Position numbers and translations under genes: made by a program. A stretch of 64,000 nt of DNA from Enterobacter mori (GTDB lineage: Bacteria; Pseudomonadota; Gammaproteobacteria; Enterobacterales; Enterobacteriaceae): contig NZ_CP104285.1 of assembly GCF_025244905.1 (NCBI RefSeq), positions 1,426,001 through 1,490,000 on the forward strand, in the 5' to 3' direction. Shown piece by piece: positions 57,515-64,000 of the stretch; position 1 is the stretch's first letter, and each line of letters begins with the position of its first letter. Under the pieces are notes generated by a model, which did not search any database, was not told the DNA's origin, and saw only the letters and a program-made list of their open reading frames with translations.

Positions 57515-58222
57515 ATGAAGCAGATCCTGCTGGTGGAAGACGACCACGATATCGCGGCGCTTCTGCGACTCAATTTAGAAGACGAAGGCTACGCCATCAC
57601 CCACGAGCCCGACGGGGGCAACGCCCTTCAGCGTCTTGAAAAACAGCCGTGGGATGCGGTGATCCTCGACCTGATGCTGCCCAACGTTGACGGTCTGGAG
57701 ATTTGCCGCCGCATCCGTCAGATGACGCGCTACCTGCCGGTGATCATCATCAGCGCCCGCAGCAGCGAAACTGACCGCATCACCGGGCTGGAAACCGGTG
57801 CTGATGACTACCTCGCCAAACCTTTCTCGGTGCAGGAGCTGATTGCGCGCATCAAAGCACTGTTCCGCCGCCAGCAGGCGATGGGGCAGGCGCAAACCGA
57901 TGGTCAAATTCAGGCTCACGGCCTGACCATCGATCCGCTGGCGCGCAGCGTGCTGCTTCACGGCCAGGTGGTTGATCTCACCCCGCGCGAATTCGAACTG
58001 CTGTACTTCTTTGCCCGCCATCCCGGTGAGGTGTTTTCGCGTCTCGCCCTGCTGGAGCAGGTTTGGGGCTATCAGCACGAAGGTTACGAGCACACCGTTA
58101 ACACCCATATTAACCGCCTGCGCATCAAGATTGAGAAGGACGCCGCCGAGCCGGAGATTATTCGCACCGTCTGGGGCAAGGGCTATAAATTTGCGGAGCC
58201 ACATCATGATGCGCCGCTTTAG
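57515..58222 (+). CDS. OmpR-family response regulator
   Basis: 235 residues from the ATG at 57515 (GAAGG 8 bases upstream; an upstream in-frame start at 57497 is less likely). Receiver domain with acidic pocket VEDDHD, phospho-acceptor Asp52 in VILDLMLP, and Lys in YLAKPF; C-terminal winged helix (LTPREFELLYFFARHPGEVF, RTVWGKGYKF). It overlaps the kinase gene by 17 bp, so both are co-translated. Not a clear orthologue of a named E. coli regulator and absent between rlmC and artJ in E. coli. Targets unknown. Confidence 0.9.
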   Translation: MKQILLVEDDHDIAALLRLNLEDEGYAITHEPDGGNALQRLEKQPWDAVILDLMLPNVDGLEICRRIRQMTRYLPVIIISARSSETDRITGLETGADDYLAKPFSVQELIARIKALFRRQQAMGQAQTDGQIQAHGLTIDPLARSVLLHGQVVDLTPREFELLYFFARHPGEVFSRLALLEQVWGYQHEGYEHTVNTHINRLRIKIEKDAAEPEIIRTVWGKGYKFAEPHHDAPL

Positions 58223-59675
58223 CCTGAGCCAGCGCCTGACGCTGCTGTTTATTCTGCTGATGATGCTCTGCGCCACCGTTACCTGCGCGGTACAGCTCTA
58301 CACCAGCATGCAGTACGGTAACGCGATGGTGCAGCGGCTGTCGGGAGGACTGGCGCAGCAGATTGTTCAGCGCGAACCTATTCTGGACGCGCAGGGCAGG
58401 GTCGACCGAACGGCACTCAAGCCGCTGTTCGATCGGCTGATGACCTTTAATCCGAGCGTTGAGCTGTACGTCGTCTCCCCGGACGGCGATATCCTGGCCG
58501 ATGCCGCACCGCCGGGCCACATTCAGCGGCAAAAAATCGACCTGGCGCCGGTTCAGACCTTCCTGAGCGGGACTGCCATACCGGTCCTGGGCGACGATCC
58601 GCGCAGCCAAAATAAAAAGGTCTTTAGCGCCACGCCGCTGCGGCAGGACGGCGAGCTAAAAGGCTATCTGTACATTATTTTGCAGGGCGAGGAGTCGAAC
58701 GCGCTGGCGGAGATGGCCTGGCATAAGGCGCTGTGGAGCACGGTGCTGTGGTCATTGCTGTGGGTCGCGCTGTTTGGCCTGCTGGCGGGGTTGCTGGTCT
58801 GGTACTGGGTCACACGGCCGGTAAAACAGCTGACGGTGGAGGTTGCCGGGCTGGAGCAGGACAGCATCAGCGCAATCAGGCAGCTGGCGGCGCAGCCGTC
58901 GGACGCGGCGGCAAAGGATGAAGTGGCGATCCTGCGCAACAGCTTTATCGAGCTGGCGCGCAAAATCACCCGCCAGTGGGACCAGCTGGCCGACAGCGAT
59001 CGCCAGCGCCGGGAGTTTATCGCCAACATTTCGCACGACCTTCGCACGCCGCTCACCTCGCTGCTGGGCTACCTGGAAACCCTGTCGCTAAAATCCGCGA
59101 CCCTGACGCCGCAGGAGCACCAGCAGTATCTCTCTACCGCGCTCCGACAGGGGCAAAAGGTACGCCATCTTTCACAGCAGCTGTTTGAGCTGGCGCGCCT
59201 CGAGCACGGCGGCATTAAACCGCAGCGCGAGCGGTTCGCGATGGCGGAGCTGATTTCCGACGTGGCGCAGAAGTTTGAGCTCACCGCCCGCACGCGCGAG
59301 GTGAATCTGCATATTGACGTGCCGGGACCGCTGCCGCAGGTGTTTGCCGATGTGTCGATGATCGAGCGTGTGGTGACCAACCTGCTCGATAACGCAATGC
59401 GCCATACGCCGACCGGCGGGGAAATTCGTCTGGCGGTCTGGCAGGAGAATGAACAGCTTCAGGTCGAAGTGGCAGACAGCGGAACGGGCGTCGATGCCGC
59501 GCTGCGAGACGATCTGTTCCAGCGGCCGTCGGCATTGACGACCCAGGCATCGCGAGAGGATCGCGGTGGATTAGGGCTGCTGATTGTTAATCGAATGCTG
59601 GAATTGCACGGCGGCGGGATCAGGCTGATGGAGTCGGCGAGCGGGGCGCGGTTCAGGTTCTTTGTGCCGCTGTGA
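58206..59675 (+). CDS. Sensor histidine kinase of the preceding response regulator
   Basis: 489 residues from the ATG at 58206 (ATG at 58209 equally possible). Membrane helix at about 12-32, a periplasmic sensor region of about 140 residues (33-172), a second helix at about 174-202, a HAMP-like linker, phospho-acceptor His277 in ANISHDLRTPLTS, and an ATPase domain with N-box NLLDNAMRHTP and the G-box RGGLGLLIVNR. The signal is unknown. REP repeats follow directly. Confidence 0.9.
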   Translation: MMRRFSLSQRLTLLFILLMMLCATVTCAVQLYTSMQYGNAMVQRLSGGLAQQIVQREPILDAQGRVDRTALKPLFDRLMTFNPSVELYVVSPDGDILADAAPPGHIQRQKIDLAPVQTFLSGTAIPVLGDDPRSQNKKVFSATPLRQDGELKGYLYIILQGEESNALAEMAWHKALWSTVLWSLLWVALFGLLAGLLVWYWVTRPVKQLTVEVAGLEQDSISAIRQLAAQPSDAAAKDEVAILRNSFIELARKITRQWDQLADSDRQRREFIANISHDLRTPLTSLLGYLETLSLKSATLTPQEHQQYLSTALRQGQKVRHLSQQLFELARLEHGGIKPQRERFAMAELISDVAQKFELTARTREVNLHIDVPGPLPQVFADVSMIERVVTNLLDNAMRHTPTGGEIRLAVWQENEQLQVEVADSGTGVDAALRDDLFQRPSALTTQASREDRGGLGLLIVNRMLELHGGGIRLMESASGARFRFFVPL

Positions 59676-59681
59676 GGGAGT

Positions 59682-59753
59682 GCCGGGTGGCGCTGCGCTT
59701 ACCCGGCCTGGAACTCCCCCCGTAGGCCGGGTAAGGCGCAGCCGTCACCCGGC
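59682..59753. repeat. BIME: two inverted REP units (family B)
   Basis: GCCGGGTGGCGCTGCGCTTA... (59682-59708) and, inverted, GTAGGCCGGGTAAGGCGCAG... (59722-59753), between the convergent ends of the kinase gene and artJ. Confidence 0.85.
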
Positions 59754-59761
59754 AAAAACCA

Positions 59762-60493
59762 TTACTGCGGGAACCACTGGTCGCTGATTTTCTGATACGT
59801 ACCGTCGGCTTTAATCGCTTTCAGCGCACCGTTCAGTTTTTCCAGCAGGGCCTTGTTATCAGGACGTACCGCGATACCCAAGCCTGTACCAAAGTACTGT
59901 GGATCGGTCACCTTCTCGGTTGCGGTCCCCAGCTGCGGATTGGTTTTCAGCCATTCGTTCACCACGGCGGTATCGCCGAACACACCGTCGATGCGGCCGT
60001 TTTTCAGGTCGATAATCGCATTCTGGTAACTGTCATAGGCCACGGTTTTCACTTCAGGATGTTTGTCCTGCAGGTATTTCTGGTGCGTGGTGCCGTTTTC
60101 CATCCCGATGCGTTTGCCTTTCAGCTGGTCGAATGAGGTGTACGCGCCTTTCTTCGCAATCACCACCGCAGAGTTCGCGTAGTACGGGTCGGTGAAGGAG
60201 ACCTGCTTGCTGCGCTCTGGCGTGATGTCCATCCCGGAGATCACCGCGTCGTATTTCTTGAATTTCAGCGACGGGATCAGGCTGTCGAAGGCATGGTTGG
60301 TAAAGGTGCAGTCGGCCTGCATTTGTTTGCACAGCGCTTTCGCCAGATCGATGTCAAAACCGACGATCTGGTTGCTGGCATCCAGCGATTCAAACGGCGG
60401 ATAGGTGGCGGAAACGCCGAAATTGATTTTGTCTGCGGCGGATGCGCCAGCGGCGAAGGTTGCCAGTAATGCGGCCAGAACTAACTTTTTCAT
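59762..60493 (-). CDS. artJ: Arginine-binding periplasmic protein ArtJ
   Basis: 243 residues. Signal peptide ending ASAAD, then the amino-acid-binding fold (FGVSATYPPFESLDASNQIVGFDIDLA, NGTTHQKYL, FGDTAVVNEW). Binds arginine for the ArtQMP importer. Paralogue of ArtI in this window. Two ARG boxes lie upstream. Confidence 0.95.
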   Translation of the reverse strand: MKKLVLAALLATFAAGASAADKINFGVSATYPPFESLDASNQIVGFDIDLAKALCKQMQADCTFTNHAFDSLIPSLKFKKYDAVISGMDITPERSKQVSFTDPYYANSAVVIAKKGAYTSFDQLKGKRIGMENGTTHQKYLQDKHPEVKTVAYDSYQNAIIDLKNGRIDGVFGDTAVVNEWLKTNPQLGTATEKVTDPQYFGTGLGIAVRPDNKALLEKLNGALKAIKADGTYQKISDQWFPQ

Positions 60494-60562
60494 TGTAATG
60501 CTCCCGTCTGTCTATCTTGTCATTATGCGCCGTGTCTGCGGCATGGATGTACAATGCCAGTT

Positions 60563-60601
60563 AATGAATTTATATGCAATAAATATGATTAAATATTGTA
60601 T
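60563..60601 (-). promoter_or_regulatory. Two ARG boxes upstream of artJ
   Basis: AATGAATTTATATGCAAT (60563-60580) and TATGATTAAATATTGTAT (60584-60601) are 18 bp each and 3 bp apart, the standard spacing for ArgR hexamers. Each matches the TGAAT-N4-ATTCA core at most positions. They begin 70 bp before the artJ start; artJ is a known ArgR target in E. coli. Confidence 0.75.
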
Positions 60602-60608
60602 CTCACAC

Positions 60609-60641
60609 AAAAAAAAGCGGATAACCCATCGGGTTACCCGC
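60609..60641 (-). terminator. Terminator of artPIQM
   Basis: Hairpin GCGG-A-TAACCC / GGGTTA-C-CCGC (60617-60641) with an eight-base A-run on the plus strand, i.e. a T-run for the minus strand. Located 32 bp after artM. Confidence 0.88.
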
Positions 60642-60672
60642 CTTTGATATACAGATTTATGCATTTGCCAGG

Positions 60673-61341
60673 TTAATTTCTGCGCTCAAAAGCCAGCGCT
60701 TTACGCTCGATCAGGCGCATCATCAGCGTCAGCAGACCGTTGACCACCAGATACACCAGCCCCGCCGCACCAAACACCATGACGTCGTAGGTGCGTCCGT
60801 ACAGCAGCTGTCCGTGGCCCATCACTTCCATCAGCGTGATGGTGTAGGCCAGAGAAGTACTCTTGAACACCAGCACCACTTCGTTGGAATAGGAAGAGAG
60901 TGCGCGCTTGAAGGCGTACGGCAGCAGGATCGCCAGCGTGTCTTTCTTGCTCATGCCAAGCGCCCCGCATGACTGCCATTGTCCTTCCGGGATAGCGCGG
61001 ATCGCCCCGTAGAACAGTTGGGTAGTATAGGCCGCACTGTTCAGTGAGAGCGCAATCAAGGCACACAGCCACGGCTCAGAGAGCAGATGCCAGATAACCG
61101 GATACTCCTGCAGCGACGGGAACTGGCCCGGGCCATAGTAAATCAGGAAGATCTGCACCAGCAGCGGCGTGCCGGTAAACAGGGTGATGTAGGCGCGCAC
61201 GATCCACACCAGCACCGGCGTTTTCAGCGTCAGGATGATGGTAAAGATCAGCGCCAGGATCAGCGCCACGACGATGGACGCCACGGTCAGCGTCAGGCTG
61301 GTGTGCAGCCCCTTCATCAGCTCGGGTAAGTAGTCAAGCAT
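60673..61341 (-). CDS. artM: Arginine importer permease ArtM
   Basis: 222 residues, HisMQ-type amino-acid permease with EAA loop (EGQWQSCGALGMSKKDTLAILLP). Pairs with ArtQ. Its ATG shares a base with the artQ stop (TGATG). Confidence 0.95.
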   Translation of the reverse strand: MLDYLPELMKGLHTSLTLTVASIVVALILALIFTIILTLKTPVLVWIVRAYITLFTGTPLLVQIFLIYYGPGQFPSLQEYPVIWHLLSEPWLCALIALSLNSAAYTTQLFYGAIRAIPEGQWQSCGALGMSKKDTLAILLPYAFKRALSSYSNEVVLVFKSTSLAYTITLMEVMGHGQLLYGRTYDVMVFGAAGLVYLVVNGLLTLMMRLIERKALAFERRN

Positions 61342-62057
61342 CAGCCCGGTCTCCGTTCAAAACGCGTTGCACGCAGGTCGATGCGCTTGAGGATGTACTG
61401 ACTCAGCAACGTGATCACCAGGTAGATCGCCGCCGCCACGATGTACCAGGTAAACGGCTCCTGGGTACGGGTGGCGATACTTTTGGTCTGCAGCATTAAA
61501 TCGTTCACGCTGATGAGGCTCACCAACGCGGTATCTTTCAGCAACACCAGCCACTGGTTACCCAGTCCCGGCAGGGCATGACGCCACATCTGCGGCATCA
61601 CCAGGCGGAAAAAGATCGCCGCTTTCGACATGCCGAGCGCCTGACCGGATTCCCACTGTCCTTGCGGAACCGCCTTCAGCGCCCCGCGCAGCGTTTGTGA
61701 CGCATAGGCAGAGTAGAGAAGAGAAAGGGCAATCACGCCGCACAGGAACGGGCTGACGTCAAAGTTTTCAATCTGCATCTGCACCGGGATCTGCGCAAAG
61801 CCGAGATTAAGGGTAAAGCCGTCCGAGAGCGTCAGCAGCAGCTGTGAGGAGCCGAAATAGATAAACAGGACCACCAGAATTTCCGGCAGCCCGCGCAGCA
61901 CGGTCACCAGTGCGGAACCCGTCCAGGCGACGGGGAACCATTTTGCTGATTCCCACACCGCAAAGAACATTGCCAGCACAAGGCCGATAATCAGTGCGCA
62001 AACGGCAAGGCCGACGGTCATCCCGGCGGCGCTTGCTAATGGAAGAATTTCATTCAT
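61341..62057 (-). CDS. artQ: Arginine importer permease ArtQ
   Basis: 238 residues, HisMQ-type permease with EAA loop ([24 protein letters not shown]). Six bases after artI. Confidence 0.95.
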   Translation of the reverse strand: MNEILPLASAAGMTVGLAVCALIIGLVLAMFFAVWESAKWFPVAWTGSALVTVLRGLPEILVVLFIYFGSSQLLLTLSDGFTLNLGFAQIPVQMQIENFDVSPFLCGVIALSLLYSAYASQTLRGALKAVPQGQWESGQALGMSKAAIFFRLVMPQMWRHALPGLGNQWLVLLKDTALVSLISVNDLMLQTKSIATRTQEPFTWYIVAAAIYLVITLLSQYILKRIDLRATRFERRPG

Positions 62058-62063
62058 CAGGAA

Positions 62064-62795
62064 TTACTTCTGGAACCATTTTTGGTAGATGGTTTCGTAG
62101 GTGCCGTCTTTCTTCACTTTTTCCAGCGCAGCGTTGAATTTCTGCTGCAGCTCAGTGTTGCCCTGACGCACGGCGATGCCCAGACCGGTACCGAAATAGG
62201 CTTTATCGGTCACTTTGTCGCCGACTGGCGCCAGCTTGTCGTTGGCTTTCAGCCATTCAGTGACCACCGCGGTATCACCAAATACGCCGTCGATACGGCC
62301 GTTCTGCAGATCCAGCTTCGCGTTCTGGTAGCTGTCATACGGAACGGTGGTGATTTCCGGGTGCTTATCCATGATGAATTTCTGGTGGGTGGTGCCGTTC
62401 TGCACGCCCACTTTCTTGCCTTTCAACTGGTCGATGGAAGTGAACTTGCCTTTCTGACCAATAAACAGGGCGGAGTTATCGTAGTAAGGGGTAGAGAACA
62501 GCACCTGCTTTTCACGCTCAGGGGTGATGTCCATACCGGCCATTACGGCGTCGATACGGCGGAACTTCAGGCTCGGGATCAGGCTGTCGAACGCCTGGTT
62601 GCTGAAGGTACAGGTCGCGTCGATCTCTTTACACAGGGCGTTAGCCAGGTCTACGTCGAAGCCAACAATCTTGTTGTTCGCATCGATGGACTCAAACGGA
62701 GGATAAGACGCCTCGGTGGCGAAACGAATGGTCTGGGCTGCGGTAGCGGAAAGGCTGACGCTAGCAAGCAGCGCGGCAATCAATACTTTTTTCAT
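62064..62795 (-). CDS. artI: Arginine-binding periplasmic protein ArtI
   Basis: 243 residues from the ATG at 62795 (MKKVLIAALLASVSLSATA signal peptide). Amino-acid-binding fold (FATEASYPPFESIDANNKIVGFDVDLA). Closely similar to ArtJ. Sits inside the artP-artI-artQ-artM operon. Confidence 0.95.
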   Translation of the reverse strand: MKKVLIAALLASVSLSATAAQTIRFATEASYPPFESIDANNKIVGFDVDLANALCKEIDATCTFSNQAFDSLIPSLKFRRIDAVMAGMDITPEREKQVLFSTPYYDNSALFIGQKGKFTSIDQLKGKKVGVQNGTTHQKFIMDKHPEITTVPYDSYQNAKLDLQNGRIDGVFGDTAVVTEWLKANDKLAPVGDKVTDKAYFGTGLGIAVRQGNTELQQKFNAALEKVKKDGTYETIYQKWFQK

Positions 62796-62814
62796 TATCA
62801 TTTTCCCTAACACA

Positions 62815-63543
62815 TCAGTGAGATAAGTAATTTTTGAAGGCATCGGTTTGCGGGTTAGTAAAGCAGCTCGCGTCACCTTGCTCGACGATATACCCGTTTT
62901 CCATGTAAACCACACGGCTGGCGGTTTTGCGCGCCACTTCCACTTCGTGGGTCACGATGACCTGGGTAATGTTGGTTTCCGCCAGCTCGCGAATAATGCT
63001 CACGATCTGGGCGGTGATTTCCGGGTCCAGCGCCGCAGTCGGTTCGTCAAACAGCAGAACCGCTGGCTCCATCATGAGCGCGCGTGCAATCGCTACGCGC
63101 TGCTGCTGACCGCCGGAGAGGTGTAAAGGATAGCGATCGCTGTATGGCTTAAGACGCAGACGTTCCAGCAGCTTTTCGGCACGCGACATCGCCTGGTCCT
63201 TGCTTAAACCGAGCACGCGGCAGGGCGCTTCAATCAGGTTTTGCAGAACGGTCAGGTGCGGCCAGAGATTATATTGCTGAAAGACCATGCCGACATTTTG
63301 ACGCAGTTCACGAATCGCTTTATCAGAAGGCGTTTTCGCAAAATCAAAATGGTTACCGGCAATCGCCAGCGTACCTGAGCGGGGCATTTCAAGCAGATTA
63401 AGAACACGCAGAAGGGAACTTTTGCCTGCGCCGCTTGGGCCGAGCAAAACCAGTGTTTCGCCCTCCGGGCAGTTCAGCGTGATGTCGAACAGCGCCTGGT
63501 GTGCGCCGTAGAAGCAGTTAATGCCGTTTAGTTTAATACTCAT
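62815..63543 (-). CDS. artP: Arginine importer ATPase ArtP
   Basis: 242 residues. Walker [11 protein letters not shown]-loop [11 protein letters not shown], signature LSGGQQQR, Walker [12 protein letters not shown]. First gene of artPIQM. The 225 bp upstream are AT-rich and hold a TTGACA at 63602-63607 that could be a promoter element for the opposite direction only; no clear ARG box is seen. Confidence 0.95.
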   Translation of the reverse strand: MSIKLNGINCFYGAHQALFDITLNCPEGETLVLLGPSGAGKSSLLRVLNLLEMPRSGTLAIAGNHFDFAKTPSDKAIRELRQNVGMVFQQYNLWPHLTVLQNLIEAPCRVLGLSKDQAMSRAEKLLERLRLKPYSDRYPLHLSGGQQQRVAIARALMMEPAVLLFDEPTAALDPEITAQIVSIIRELAETNITQVIVTHEVEVARKTASRVVYMENGYIVEQGDASCFTNPQTDAFKNYLSH

Positions 63544-63706
63544 CGGGGCAGTCTTTACTCATCCAGGCAATCTATAGCAATTGAGGCCGCAGATAGTACC
63601 GTTGACAGAATAGTTATGCAATATTTCTGCGTTAAAAGTTAAATATAACCCGTGTTTCCTCTTAAACATAGCACAAAATAGCGAACGGAAAGGGGGGCGA
63701 GTATAA

Positions 63707-63742
63707 ATGTCGGCATTCCGCGAGAAATGCCGGACATTTTAC
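63707..63742 (-). terminator. Probable terminator of ybjP
   Basis: Imperfect stem ATGTC-GGCATT / AATGCC-GGACAT with one bulge, about 25 bp after the ybjP stop; U-tract is weak. Confidence 0.5.
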
Positions 63743-63768
63743 GGGGTTAACAATTTTTTACTGATGAG

Positions 63769-64000
63769 TTAGCGGTTCTCAATCGACTGGCGCAGCGTGC
63801 CTGCCGGGGCATGAACGCTGCCGCCGATGTAACGTACGTCGTCGACGGCCCAGCACTGGCCTTCACGGATCATCAGCACTTCATCCTGCCAGGACTGGGT
63901 GCCCTGCGTCAGCTTCACGCGCAGCGGGATATTTCGCGCATCGGTGTTTGGGATAGTGGAAGCACTCGCGACCTCGGCGCTGTCGGGCAGCGTTGCGCGG
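63769..64000 (-). CDS. ybjP: Lipoprotein YbjP, C-terminal part
   Basis: Minus-strand frame open to the window edge, stop TAA at 63769-63771. The last 76 or so residues are present, ending APAGTLRQSIENR with QCWAVDDVRYIGG before it, matching the C-terminus of E. coli YbjP, a lipoprotein of unknown function that precedes artP. The start and signal peptide lie outside the window. Confidence 0.88.
   Translation of the reverse strand, partial: RATLPDSAEVASASTIPNTDARNIPLRVKLTQGTQSWQDEVLMIREGQCWAVDDVRYIGGSVHAPAGTLRQSIENR

Noticed and set aside
1..64000. CRISPR array, tRNA, rRNA, insertion sequence or prophage
   Set aside because: Repeats present are REP, ERIC and hairpin units only; no spacer-repeat pattern, cloverleaf, transposase or integrase was seen.

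Overview
The window is a piece of enteric (Enterobacterales) chromosome, most like Enterobacter or a close relative. Its backbone follows the Escherichia coli order ldtB-ybiT-ybiU-ybiV-pflF-pflE-fsaA-moeB-moeA-iaaA-gsiABCD-rimO-bssR-yliI-gstB-dacC-deoR-ybjG-mdfA-ybjI-ybjJ-rcdA-rybB-ybjL-ybjM-grxA-nfsA-rimK-ybjN-potFGHI-ybjO-rlmC-artJ-artMQIP-ybjP. Gene identities on this backbone rest on recognised protein sequence plus gene order. Genus is an inference; no rRNA or other marker is present.

Layout. Positions 1-9070 are accessory: the end of an efflux outer-membrane gene, an aldo/keto reductase, an orphan type VI secretion style PAAR-lipase gene followed by two tandem immunity-like lipoproteins and a decayed third copy, then a beta-glucoside operon (GH1 hydrolase, PTS EIIC, GntR repressor) with a doubled palindromic operator over its promoter. 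Positions 9085-11823 hold ldtB and ybiT, followed by an ERIC element. Positions 12011-17055 are an insertion of a GH31 glycosidase, an ExuT-like transporter and a LacI regulator. Positions 17052-25648 carry ybiU, ybiV, pflFE, fsaA and moeAB. Positions 25838-32060 carry iaaA and the glutathione importer gsiABCD. Positions 32185-43762 run from rimO to rcdA, with an added PAP2 phosphatase gene upstream of ybjG under a PmrA-type box. An arsRBC operon (43784-45877) sits between rcdA and the small RNA gene rybB. Positions 46132-57409 hold ybjL to rlmC including the putrescine importer potFGHI. A two-component system (57515-59675) lies between rlmC and artJ, flanked by REP elements. The arginine importer art genes and the end of ybjP close the window.

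Regulatory signals visible by eye include paired ATGACTAGTCAT operators (bgl-type operon), a 24-bp palindrome between ybjJ and rcdA, an ArsR-type operator, a sigma-E-like promoter for rybB, two ARG boxes at artJ, a PmrA box upstream of the PAP2-ybjG pair, and a repeated CTTTC-N4-GAAAG motif upstream of ybiU, ybiV and pflE. Two families of short hairpin repeats (REP/BIME-like) occupy many gene ends. No CRISPR array, tRNA, rRNA, transposase or integrase was found.

The least ordinary items are the effector/immunity array with its decaying third copy, the shared motif of the ybiU/ybiV/pflE block, the PmrA-box-led PAP2-ybjG operon, the REP-flanked two-component system, and rlmC whose last codons and stop lie inside a REP.
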